Shown here piece by piece: positions 1 through 21,805 of a DNA stretch of 64,000 bases. The notes below the pieces were generated by a model, which saw nothing but the letters and a program-made list of their open reading frames with translations, did no database searches and was not told the DNA's origin. The stretch is from Sphagnum compactum (taxonomy: Eukaryota; Bryophyta; Sphagnopsida; Sphagnales), in the NCBI GenBank assembly GCA_965153455.1, contig OZ234499.1, forward strand, positions 186,001 to 250,000, in the 5' to 3' direction. Made by a program: the position numbers and the translations under genes. Position 1 is the stretch's first letter. Every line of letters begins with the position of its first letter.

Positions 1-170
1 GGGTCACTCCGAAAGTACACATGTGGGGTTTAAGCTTTCTCTATATGAAAATCCTACCCTAAATGTAATACCTGCATTATGGGTTACTTCGAAAGTACGC
101 ATGTGGGGTTTAACGCTTTATATGAAGATCCTACCCTAAATGCAATACCTGCATTTTGTGTCACTCTAAA
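1..170. repeat. Minisatellite block with AAATGCAATACC core
   Basis: About two tandem units of roughly 75-90 bp. Each has a CCCTAAATG(C/T)AATACCTGCAT core followed by a segment like GGGTCACTCCGAAAGTAC and a GTGGGGTTTAA box. The same core recurs near 797, 2353, 2443, 2515 and 2597, so the block belongs to a dispersed minisatellite family. The left end is cut by the window edge. Confidence 0.7.
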
Positions 171-2290
171 ATAATTAGTTAATTTCAAAATCATATGCTA
201 ACAAAGGTGTGTATAGAGGTTGGGGTTGTTGATTAGGAATTCCATGATTCTTACCTTTTTCATGAATTTGAAAAGAGGTTCTATTGTTTGTGGAACAAAT
301 AGTACAATGACAATTGGCATCAAGCTTATCTTGGTGTAAGAATTTTTCATGAAAAAGTTAAAATTGCAATCTATAACATGGAATAATTATCTTAAATAGT
401 GATTTCAATAACTTATTAAAACAAAATTATACTAAAGTTAATCAATCAAATATCAAATTAATTAATCTGATTAAATCTAACTTTTTATTTTCAAGTAAAT
501 AAACTTAAGTCAAATGATTAATTAATTATTTTAAATAAATAAATGATTGTCTAATTCTTGATAATTAATCATCTAAATTATCTGAAGTAATGGTCTATTA
601 ATTATTGAATTATATGACAAATTTTGTTGATAATTCATAAATTATCATAAATATTTTATATTAAATTGGGGGGAAAATTTTAGGGCTTAAACATATGTGA
701 AACAATACAATTTCATTCTATATCTTTTTCAAAGAGATTGGGAAAATTAGGTTGGAGTTATCACACAAAGGTAAAAAACAAACCTTATGTGAAAACCCAA
801 CCCTAAATGCAATACAAAGTTTGTCAAGATCAAAAAATAAAAAGTTCAAGCTTAAATATTTTTCAAAGATGTTCATATTTTTTTTTCCCCTTTTAAAGTT
901 GTATATAATACTAAAAACATAAATATAAAGTCTTTAATTTAATAAGATTTAAATTATGGTTTTTAAAAAATCAAAGCACATAATTTTTTACTTTTTTTTT
1001 CTGTTTCACATAATAATAAAAATGATCTCCCCCATATATTAATCCTATGTTTAATTGAAATTTTAATTTATACTTTTTTGATATATAATAAATAATTTCT
1101 TGGTTAAAATAATCATATAGTGGGTCAAAAATATTTTATATTTTATAGATATATAACACAAGTCCTTATGTAAACTTTATTTTTTATGATGTATAATATT
1201 GGTTTAAATATTGGTCCAAATATATTGTTATTTATAACACCTAATATATAAATAATGATATTATAGAATTATACCATTGATCCATTTCAATACATATAAT
1301 ATTTTCATATTTATTTATAGTAAAATAAAAATTGATATATATATATATATATAGAAACCTATGGTTACGTTTATTGCAATTATTTTTAATGAACTTTGTT
1401 TTTAATGTGAATTTATGAATTCCAAAAGATTAATAGCTAGGTATGAAAATGTTCATAAGCTCTTAGACATCATACCAGAGTTTGTGTGGATTTTAAAAGC
1501 TTTGTGAGAGTCAAATTATTATGTAATGTTTTTAACACCTTCAGAAGTTGAAACATGATTTGACTATCCAAAAAACACAATAGTATTCATAAAAAACAAC
1601 CAAGAATCTATAGGCTTGACAAATTACTAGCTTCGACAAAAGCTCAAACCTAAGGTTGTCTGATTAACTAAAGTGTCGACATTGACCAAACTAAACAACC
1701 TAGCTTAAACATGAGTAATAGGTTAATAAGCTATTTGTTAAGTAACCTAATTAACTACCTAATAGGCTACCTAGGTAATATAGGCCTATTATGTAGTTTA
1801 TTCATTAGTGTAGGCTTTCTAGGTTAATATCTTAGATGGTCTATGTAGGTATTGAAGGTGGTTGAGTTTATTAAATAAACATATTAGTTATATATGTAAT
1901 ATACTAGCCTAGGCCACGTAAGCGTAATAAGCATTTATGACAGTTTAATGTCTAATCCTTATTGTATTATAACATTCTAAATTTGAATTAAAAGAATTTA
2001 TTAAAAAGAAAGCACATTTTTCCATATAATTGTTATAAATATTTACTATTGGAATATGATTCAAATTTAGAATTTGGGAAACCTTAAATTAATTAACATT
2101 TTTTTACAAGTTCATAGTAAATAAAATAAATCTACGGTGCATTATAGGGGGAATTTTATATGCAAAACAATGCAATACATATTTTTAAAGAAATTGAAAA
2201 ACATCAGCTGGGACATTAACAAATGGTAAGAGACATACCTTCTTTTGTGTTTTGTTACAAATTTTATTTAATTATTAAAAAATTAATGCT
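171..2290. other. AT-rich intergenic DNA with no gene seen
   Basis: Very AT-rich sequence without a credible reading frame. It holds a degenerate copy of the AAATGCAATAC core near 797, a short (AT)n run at about 1335-1353, and a cluster of CCTA/TAGG words at 1690-1860 that can fold back locally. Nothing else can be supported. Confidence 0.6.
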
Positions 2291-2660
2291 AAATTTGTAA
2301 ATGGTGAAAGTAAGTACGTGTGTGGATATTACAAAATTATATGAAACCTTAACCCTAAATGCAATAGCCATATTCAAGTTCATTTCAAAATAACCCATAG
2401 GTGAATAAGGTAAAACCTACAATGAAAGGGTAACCTTAAATGTAATACCCACATGTAAGGTCGCTTTGAAATACCCAATATGTAGTTTGGGTGCGCCTTT
2501 GAATGAAGACCAAGGCCTAGATGCAATACCTACATGCAAGTTCATACTGAAATAATCCATAGGTGATTGAGGCAAACCTTATGTGAAGACCCTAAACCCT
2601 AAATGCAATACCCGCATGTAAGATCATTTCAAAATAACTAATAAGTGCTCTGGGTACCCA
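2291..2660. repeat. Minisatellite block, same orientation as 1-170
   Basis: Four degenerate units carrying the (C)CCTAAATGCAATACC(C/T)GCAT core near 2353, 2443, 2515 and 2597, separated by segments resembling CATTTCAAAATAACCCATAGGTG. The units are more diverged than those at 1-170. Confidence 0.6.
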
Positions 2661-2732
2661 AAATATGTCTTTTTATATACCTAAATTAATTATTATTCAG
2701 AATTGATTTTATGACAAAATGTAAGTTTTGCA

Positions 2733-3000
2733 ATGAATGAAAAAAACCAATGGCTATTATGGAATCTATATGCAGGTATTGCAAGGAATGTTAAAAAAAC
2801 CCAGCGAATACCATGGGACCCATATGCAGGTATTGCAACGAATGAAGAATGTCAGCAACTACTTGGGACCCATATGCGGGTATTGCAAGGAATGCAAAAT
2901 GCCAGCAGCTATTGTGGGACTTATATGCGGGTATTGCAATGAATGCAAGAATGCCTACGACTATTTTAGGACTTATATGCGTGTATTGCATATTTGAAAA
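2733..3000. repeat. Tandem repeat, inverted relative to the 1-2660 cores
   Basis: Five units with period 50-54 bp, starting at about 2769, 2823, 2873, 2924 and 2976. Each carries ATATGC(A/G)GGTATTGCAA(G/T)GAATG. The core ATGCAGGTATTGC is the reverse complement of the GCAATACCTGCAT core at 1-170 and 2291-2660, so orientation flips here. The overlapping short reading frames on both strands follow from the repeat and are not genes. Confidence 0.7.
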
Positions 3001-3417
3001 TCTCCTTATGGAATTTATAATAGAAAATGATGTAGGTATTATATGTTTAAAATGTGTGTATTGTTTTAAAACTCTTCAGGTGTCGTGAGTCCTATTATAT
3101 TAGATGTAAGTATTGCACAATGTTCATTTTGATCTTTGGTTTGATTTTTACATCTGTAGTACTAAGAAAATTATAACAAAGAAGACATATAAGATTAACC
3201 ATATACCCATAAAACAAGTGTGAGTAGAAGATATTATTATATTGATAAAAGATGTACAAAAATGGGTGTATAAAAAATTACTAAAGAACCCAATGAAAAA
3301 AAAACGTTGGTTTTTTATAACATATCAAAGGATCGAAATTCAAAATTGGGTAGTCTAAAAAATAAAAGGGCTACAAAACCTAACTAACTATATAGAGTGA
3401 AACCCTAACCCATATCA

Positions 3418-4294
3418 GTATTTACAATCCCGTGTTTAGCTCGGTATGCAGCTGCTGCATTTGCAGCTTTTGCTGCATGACGAGCAGTGTAAAAATGGCG
3501 GCGTTGCATCTCAACCTGAACTGCATTTGCAACAAACTCTTCCTGTGTTTGGTCCTGAACCCTATAAACACCCAAAAACCACCAAGTTAAACCCTAACAC
3601 ACCTTGGATGAAATGCAATAAAAAAACAATAAACATTGCTTATTATTGTTTCTTACCTTCCATGAATCATTCTAGATTCATGAAAATCCAAAACATCTAC
3701 CAATTGTTTTGTCCGACTTATTTTACTTGACTCTCGATCCCAATTTTTGACATCCCATGCCGTCTTCAATTGTCGTGCATATACACAACGGGTGGATCGA
3801 ATCATCCCTTGTAAATGTTCATCTTTCTACATCCGTGATGTTGCATCTCGAGGCACACTGCCCACGCCCCAAACATTGAGGCCCAATACCTTCAACAATT
3901 GTGGTGAAGCTAATTTGACCAAAGCTGCTTTTGGGAATGGTGGACACTGTTTTGCAATAGCTACCAACTGATTCCACTTGCGTTATGCTTTGGCACGAGC
4001 GCGACTAGCAACCTTTTGATCATTCCGCCTTTGCACAGCCATTGCATTTCCCAAGATGCGAGCATTCATTTTGGCATGGTCTTGATGTTGAGGACCTCCT
4101 GCAGAAGTTGAAGGCCTCCCAGGTTTGACCTTTTCTGCCACCAAGCCATGCACCTCCTTCAAATGCTTGGTCAACAACCATTTGGCACAATATGCGATAG
4201 TACAAGAGTCAACTTTGCACTTCCATTTCGACCCAACCTTCGTCCATACTTTGTCCTTCCGAGCCAAATTAGGTGAACAAAGAAGTGCAAGTGG
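3418..4294 (-). pseudogene. Decayed two-exon C2H2-finger protein gene, family unknown
   Basis: On the minus strand an acceptor at 4295-4296 opens an exon (4294-3656) that reads PLALLCSPNLARKDKVW and then a C2H2-type finger with CX4C-X12-HX4H spacing (the segment near 4155-4220). A basic KPGRPSTS stretch and a QDHAKMNARI motif follow. Reading continues through a TAA at 3985-3983 and a TAG near 3830, with one frameshift near 3725. A GTAAG donor at 3655-3654 and an acceptor at 3563-3562 join in phase to a last exon (3561 to about 3418) ending in KHGIVNTDMG and a stop. Splice sites that still keep phase, together with two stops and one frameshift, indicate a pseudogene. The finger suggests DNA or RNA binding; nothing further is recognised. 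It may derive from a high-copy, possibly transposon-borne family. Confidence 0.6.
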
Positions 4295-4599
4295 CTAAGG
4301 AGCCTGGTCAGATTCAAGTTCCAGACCTAAACCAAAAAATGAGAGTTCAAAAAACAGAATGCAGGTATTACAAAACATAAAATCACATAATCACATACTA
4401 CTCCTATAAACATGAACTGTTTTCAGGTATTGTAATAGAAAAATTTTGACAAAAAAAATCCCGCACCTTCCAACAAATGATGGAAGGTGCGGATATGATT
4501 AAACTTGAAGAGACTTGTACAATTTTTTTAATCTGTATTTAATCTAATGTCCATAAATTCTAAAACAATATATACCAAACTATCATCCTTGTGTTTCAA

Positions 4600-4893
4600 T
4601 TATGATAGAACACCATTTTGCTCACCAATTGAGAGATCTGATGCAACACTACTTCGATCACCAATTGTTTCATCTGATGCAACAATACTTTGCTCATCAA
4701 TTGTCGCATCTAATGCAGCAACATGTGGCTTAACAACTGCCTCATTTCCTGCAGCAACATTTGGCAGAAGAATTGCCTCATCTGACACAGCAACATTTGG
4801 TAGAAGAATTGCCTCATCTGACGCAGCAACATTTTGATTATTGACTTCCAACTCACCACCACCGTTTTTCCTCAATCTTCTTCCCCTAGCCAT
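4600..4893 (-). pseudogene. Possible first exon of the C2H2-finger gene, with 12-residue repeats
   Basis: An ATG at 4893 opens a minus-strand frame starting MARGRRLRKNGGGELEV, followed by degenerate 12-residue repeats (NVAxSDEAILLP, 36-bp DNA period) and related ASDETIGD units. It lies just upstream of the pseudogene at 3418-4294 on the same strand and could be its first exon, with a weak GT donor near 4610. That link is inference. The alternative is an unrelated open stretch of minisatellite DNA. Confidence 0.35.
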
Positions 4894-4984
4894 TACAACC
4901 TCCAACCCTAAAGAAAAAACCACCAATTATTGTTAAATGTTAATTCTAATGAACTAAACCATAAGCAACAACAAAGAAAAATAA

Positions 4985-6200
4985 AATCCGCCACCATAGA
5001 GGAAGGTGACGACATTGCTGCCGTCACCTTCTTCGCAGCAAAACCACAAAAGAAAGGCGAAGGTCGCCATTTCCTTGCAGCAAAGCCATCGAAGAAGGTG
5101 GTGGCAGCTGTTGTTTTCTTTTTCTTCAATACAAAGTTGCTGCCTTCTTTGCTATGCTAGAAGGGGAAAAAAAGAAGCAGCAAAACAAAAGAAGAAGCTA
5201 CTGTCACCTTCTTCTTTGCACCTTCCTACACAGCAATAAACAAAAAGGAAGAAGGCAACGGCTTCAGAAGAGGAAGAAGAAGGCGACAGCAGTGTTGCTG
5301 CCGTCGCCTTTTCGTTGCGCTGCGCTGCAACGCAGCTCCACAACAGGAAGAAGAACAAGGCGATGGCACTTGCCGTCGCCTTCTTCTGCTGAGCTGCAGC
5401 GCAGCAAAACAAAAGAAAGAAGAAGGCGACGGCAGCATAGCTACCGTCGCCTTCTTCTTTGCGATTTCTTACGCTGCACAAAAAAGAAGAAGAAGAAGAA
5501 GGTGACGGCAGCAACGCTGCCATCACCTTCTTCTTCTTCTTTTTTATGTTGCTGCCGTCGCCTTCTTTGCTGCGCTACGCTGCAGCGCAGCTCCATTAGA
5601 GGAAGAAGAAGGCGCTGCTGTCGCCTTCTTCGCTGCGCTGCACTGCAGCGTAGCTCCACAACAGGAAGAAGAAGGCGATGGCAGTTGCCGTCGCCTTTTT
5701 CGCTGCGCTACAATGCAGCTCCACAAGAGGAAGAAGAAGGCGACGGCAACTGACGTCGCCTTCTTATGCTGCGATGCAGCGCAACAAGACAAGAGGAAGA
5801 AGGAGAAGGTTGTCGTCGCCTTCTTTGCTGCACTGCAGTGCAGCTCCACAAGAGGAAGAAGAAGGCGACGGCAGCTGCCGTCACCTTCTTCAGTTGCGTT
5901 GCAGCACAACAAAACAAGAGGAAGAAGAAGGCGACGACAGCATAGCTGCCGTCGCCTTTTTCTTTGCGCCTTCTTGCGTAGCGCAGCTTCAGAAGAGGAA
6001 GAAGAAGGCGATGGCAGCGTTGTTGCCGTCGCCTTCTTCGCTACGCTATGCTGCAGTGCAGCTCCACAAGAAGAAGAAGAAGGCGTCTTCTTTGTTGCAC
6101 TGCGCTGCAGCGTAGATCCAGAAGAAGAAGAAGGCTGCTGCAGCGCAGCTCCACAAGAGAAAGAAGAAGGCGACGGCCGCCTTCTTCTTCTTGTTTTTTC
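4985..6200. repeat. Array of self-complementary GAAGAAGGCGACGGCAGC units
   Basis: About 1.2 kb of degenerate units, roughly 70-90 bp each. Each unit pairs GCTGCCGTCGCCTTCTTC with its near reverse complement GAAGAAGGCGACGGCAGC, around a loop made of CTGCGCTGCAGCGCAGCTCCACAA-like sequence. At least ten alternations are visible (for example near 5295, 5370, 5440, 5510, 5560, 5680, 5745, 5870, 5950 and 6020). Long frames open on both strands because the unit lacks stop codons; they encode only Arg/Lys/Glu or Phe/Ser/Leu-rich low complexity. It lies upstream of the minus-strand pseudogene and could have been an intron or leader of it. Confidence 0.8.
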
Positions 6201-6249
6201 TTACAACACAAAGAAGAGAAAACAAAGCAAACAAACAAGACAAAAGAAA

Positions 6250-6445
6250 GGATGCTTACTTGGGTCCCGCGTGGGTCCCGCTCGAGCTCCAGCCACAGCT
6301 CCCCAGTTCCCCGGCTCCAAGAGCTCCAACTCTAAGCTCGCTCGTGCTCGACGGCTCTGGAGCTCTGGCGATGGAGTGAGGGTGGGAGGGGGTGGTAGGT
6401 GGTAGGTAGGAGGGGGGAGGTAGGTGGTAGGTAAGAGGGGGAAAA
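6250..6445. other. GC-rich block ending in a G-rich tract
   Basis: A GC-rich segment (GCTCGAGCTCCAGCC-type words) ends in a G-rich run at about 6377-6441 built from GGGTGGGAGGGGG and repeated GGTAGGTGGTAG. On the minus strand this is a pyrimidine-rich leader followed by a frame with a good GTAAGC donor near 6257, which could be an untranslated or short first exon of the decayed minus-strand gene. No function can be assigned. Confidence 0.4.
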
Positions 6446-8964
6446 ATTTTGGGGTAAAGAAGAGGTGGAAATAAAAAAACATGCGGGCAGGGAGGATGGG
6501 ATTTTTGTTCATCCGCAAAACGGCTTCAACGGGCTCATCCGCAACTGGTGCATTGGTGGCTGCTGGTTCACTCCAGCCAAAAACAAGGACTTTGGGATAG
6601 ATCCGAACGGTGAGAGTTTAAATCACCTGAAACCACCAATTGAAGGCCTCATCGGTTATTGGAAGCAAGTAACAACTAAACGCAACTTCCAAGGCAATAA
6701 GATCGTTGAATCCAGTTGGTCACAGGGTAGAAAACAAGCCAAGAAACCAACGGGAAATACTAAACACCCCACATCCGTCAGCATCTAAATCTAGCGAAAC
6801 CAGCTCCAAACCTCTACTTTTCTAACAAAATTTTCCAAAATTTCAAAGAATCTATGACAAAATATTCTTTTGAAAGTTTTATTTTTCCCATAAACCACTA
6901 CTCATGATCATAAAATTTATATCCATAAAAATCATTACAATTGTTTCTCATGTATAATGATTTTAAATATTTAAATGCATTTTCTACCATTATCTTAAAA
7001 ATAAAAATTTATTTTTAAAAATTTATATATTTTTACAATGTATAAATCATAGGTATAAATAATGAAAGTGGGATCTAATGCAAGTGATATCATAATATTT
7101 GAATATTCTAAAGAAACAATGAATTATGTTTAATCATAATTTTTTTGAATTCACACTATATAGCCTTGGATTAATCTAGAGATTTTCACCAGCAACAAGG
7201 TTCTCGTATATGTATATATTTATGTAATATTTTGGCATGTTGTATTTTGCAAGTTTTCAAGTTTTAGAGCCTACAAAGGCTAGTGTACTAATGGGATGAG
7301 GACAAAGAACCAGTTTCATTCAGTGCATATGAGTACATGCTTGAATAGTTAAACTAATTCACATATAGCTAGGTAATACCTACAATTGCTATAAATTTTT
7401 ATATGTTTCAATGAACACATCACTGTTTATTCAAATGTATTTATGGTTAAATTTGAACGGTTTGTAATTTGTCATCTAGGGTGATCATGTATTTATGATA
7501 ATTGAATCATCATTATAGACCCAACTATATATTAAAATCATAAATCGCATGGGGTGTAATGATGTTGTTCCACATTTGCATATTTTTTCATGTTCATCTT
7601 TCATGTTCTTGAGTAGGTAATTGTAATGGTAAAATGAAATATCTTGGAGTTTGGTAGGAATATTTTCATTTTTGGAAACAAATCACTCATTTAAAACCTA
7701 TGTTGGAAAGTCAAATTATGTGATTTTTAATTGACTTGAACTAACACAATGTTACAATGAATAATAACCTTCCCAAATGGATAAAGACCAATGAAAGATA
7801 CTCTCATAAACCTATTGTAGATAGGCTAATTGTGTGCATGCTTTATGAATATGAAACTACCAAAAGCTGGTTGGTAACACGACATGGATGACTACCCATT
7901 ATAGAGTTAAATGTTTGCAATAGGAAGTATATTGTTAAATTTGGCTTCCAAGTAAACTTGAATCAATTTACAACTTCATTTCATTTCGTTTGTTCAAAAC
8001 ATTCACACATGCAGATTCCATTGTGAATCTGTTTCACTTGATCAGTCTTCAAGTTGATTTATGATATGTGATGGTTTTTCAACTCCTCTTTTTGCATCCA
8101 TTGAGACATTCTTCCTAGACTTCACGTCATGTTTAGTCATTTTGAATTTATTTGATTTTCATAATTTATTTTGAAAACAAATCACAGTTATTCTAGGCCT
8201 ACAATTTGAAATCCAATTGATCACTTCAAGCCTCATTTGATAGTTTTTTTTCATACATAAGTCAATTGTAACTAATATATGCATGGTGTTGAGAACAATT
8301 CAAAAGGCACCCTTTGGATTTATTTAGAGTCTTCGGTTTCAAGTGGCCCATATATATATGTGTGTGTATGTAATTCAAAAAGATGTTTTTCAAAATAATT
8401 ATTATTTCAATATCTTTCAAAAATAACATGAAAAGGCACTTTAATGGCACATGTTAATGTGTCTTTTCATGTCCATGTTATTTATTAATATAATAAAATT
8501 TGAAATTAAACATAAACAATGATGATGTTGAGCCCACCTACATGGACATCAAAAGGCACATGTTATATAATTAATATTGTGCCATTTCATGTTCATTTTA
8601 TATAATAAAATCAAAATTGAGATTGATATAAATAATGATGAACTATTGGAAACAATATGGGAATATATGAGGGAAATAAAAAGAGGTGAAAAAGGATATT
8701 ATTAAATTGATAAACCTCCATCTCCTTTTCTATTATTCTTACCTCTTTCTCACATATTGGAAGTGAAGCTTGAATTAAAATTTAAAGATTTATTTAACTA
8801 TTAAAGTACATTCTATAAATCCAAAACATTTTCTTGAGCCAGAGGACTCTTGTCATTAGCATAATTGACGTGTGCCTATATGACAAATGGGAATGCCCAT
8901 TTGTTTAAAACCTGTTGGAATTCATTTGAAAATTCCAAGTCAACAAAATAACATGCATCTTGTT
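6446..8964. other. Intergenic DNA with a short duplicated segment
   Basis: Mostly AT-rich with no credible gene. A 107-codon plus-strand frame at 6465-6788 has no recognisable domain. Around 8430-8640 there is an imperfect tandem duplication of about 110 bp (GGCACATGTTA ... TCATGTxCAT ... AATAATGATGA) with short inverted GGCAC/GTGCC words. Confidence 0.5.
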
Positions 8965-19659
<10,695 letters not shown>

Positions 19660-21640
19660 TACTCCAAATAACAGTTGATCCGGATTGATCCAGAGACCTG
19701 ACCGGTTATATTTGACGCTTCACCTGCGGCCTCCCGAAGAAAAATCTGACTGCACCGCATAAAGTACACATAGGCATACCATGAAAGTAGAGATTGATCT
19801 CAAACATTCCAAAACTCAAAGATCAATTGAGTTTGCTAAACTCATTAGTTTGCCATCACCAGTTTAGAAATTTATGAAAACATATTTCAAGCACAAGATG
19901 TGACTCATGAGCGGCAGAGGCAAGGAATCTCAGTAGTCTCATCCTCCATCCTCCGTTAACCACTAATTGGGCACTGTGGTCTGTAGTTCAAATCCATTAA
20001 GTGCTTTTGTTTACAAAGCCTACAAACTGGTATGGACCTTTGCATACCACCTTTGCAGAAAGTCCCGACCAGACCTCTTGAATCCATTCTGTTACCATGT
20101 TCAGGTGCAGGTTGTTTGCCAAAGAACAAAAGAAAGACACTGCTCTCTACGAAACTCCGGGATCTCTAATCCTTCCAGCAAAGAGATTAAATGAGACTCT
20201 TAGTTTGATAACTAACCGTGAATAAGTCGCTCTTCACCGTCGAAGGTTTTCCAGCATATGTTCGTTCCCTTCGCTACTAGAGGCTCTCACTAGACAACAA
20301 GCTTGCAGCAACTTGACAGCTTCTCTCCATCTCTAGTTACTTTGGTGGTTGCATATGGGGGGAAAGGCCCGCAGCTCCCAAGAGTCTCCCCTGGTTTGAG
20401 ATTGTTCAAAGAGGTGGCCTTAATGGTTTCTAAGAGTTGGCGTAGTCAAGTAGTATTTATATATGGCATCCGAGCAACATGCAAATTGCGAAGAACTTCT
20501 AACAAGAATTTGAAATTTTTGAACACATCATTACGTGATTTTATTCAGATTTACTTAGGATCACTTCCTCATATGAAGAGAGAGGTTTTTAGAACGTTAC
20601 CTGTGCTTTTTTATTTGAATGGCAGAAGGTTTGTTTGCTAATAGCACACGGTCTCTTCAATTGACAAAAGCATCTCCTGTGCAGGGAGGTGCTCTCAAAT
20701 ATAAACAAAAAAACCACACAGTGCTTTATGAATAGTTGTAAGCAAGGATTTCAACTCATATAAAAGTGAGTGGAAATGTTGGAATGCTAGTTGTTAACCA
20801 AAATCTGCTTTCTTAGTTGGCTAGAAAATATCCCTGTTTTTTAGGACTCGCCAGTGATCACCCAAGATTTCGGCACTTGCAAGAATCATTAGAGTTCTTA
20901 TCTGTTGAGATTAATTTCATAAAAATATTTTAAAAATTGCCCTTACTCCAACCTTTGAAATTTAGAGTTCGAGTCCATCATGGCCTCTAGATAGTTTGTA
21001 TCCATTTATCTAATAACAATTAGAGGGGCCATTGATTTCTGGGCGGCTTGGCACTACGACTTGGTGATGTAAGTCGTTTCAATTGCCGTATTTCAGCCGG
21101 CATGGACTAATTGTCAATTGCTGTTTTCGCATAGAGTGGATTTTGGAGATCTAGCTGCCTCCAGGTGGAAAAATGAACTCACGTAAATATTCTCGTATCT
21201 CTTGCAAATGGTCCTGTAGCTTCTACCCACACGTGAGTCTTCATCCGTTAGGAACAGAATGTCAACAGCGGTGAAGGGAAGATGGCTGACAGTTGGTCGT
21301 CGTCACATATCGGTAGGGATTCTGTGGGGTAATACTAAAGGCAGGTTACCCTTCGGACTTCGGAACCAAGGTCACAGCTCCTTCCACTAATGGCCCAGAG
21401 TGAACCAGCACTCGAATGCACCATCGACGGATGGCACGTGGACAAGATATTTTTTCATGATATTTTGACGATCATGTTTTTCACATGATTTATGGTTACT
21501 CATGTCAGCATTCTCACTTCTGATATTCGTTGGTTGCCAGTGCTTGGTCAATGCACACTATGGAATGGGCACAATAGAGCCAGTTCTACCTAAAACCTTT
21601 CCACCTAGGAACATGGTGAGTTTGGTAGGGTTAGCCACTT
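19660..21640. other. Upstream region of the receptor kinase; no gene seen
   Basis: This holds the presumed 5' UTR and promoter of the minus-strand kinase gene. No convincing TATA box or transcription start could be fixed by eye. A 112-codon plus-strand frame at 20303-20641 has no recognisable domain and no coding-like neighbours, so it is not called. Confidence 0.5.
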
Positions 21641-21805
21641 CTCCATTAAGGGTCAGAATGGGTTTCACCAAGCCTGGTCTTCTCCATTAAGGGTCGGAAT
21701 GGGTTTCACCAAACCTGGTCTTCTCCATTAAGGGTCGGAATGGGTTTCACCAAGCCTGGTCTTCTCCATTAAGGGTCGTAATAGGTTTCACCAAGCCTGG
21801 TCCTG
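21641..21805. repeat. Four-copy 41-bp tandem repeat
   Basis: Four head-to-tail copies start at 21641, 21682, 21723 and 21764. Each reads CTCCATTAAGGGTC(A/G)GAAT followed by GGGTTTCACCAAGCCTGGTCTT. The first three differ by about one base each and the fourth is a little more diverged, so the array is recent. Confidence 0.9.

Noticed and set aside
1-170. CCCTAAA-like words as telomeric repeat
   Set aside because: CCCTAAATG occurs once per 75-90 bp unit rather than as a tandem 7-mer.
2733-3088. Repeat peptide frames (YAGIA / MRVLQ units)
   Set aside because: Three overlapping frames and the opposite strand are all open because of the 50-54 bp tandem repeat.
5154-6405. Long overlapping frames on both strands (up to 230 codons)
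   Set aside because: They arise from the stop-free GAAGAAGGCGACGGC repeat; all frames are low complexity and both strands are open.
6465-6788. 107-codon plus-strand frame
   Set aside because: Residue composition is plausible but no family is recognised and no exon partner is visible.
20303-20641. 112-codon plus-strand frame upstream of the kinase
   Set aside because: No domain and no support from context.
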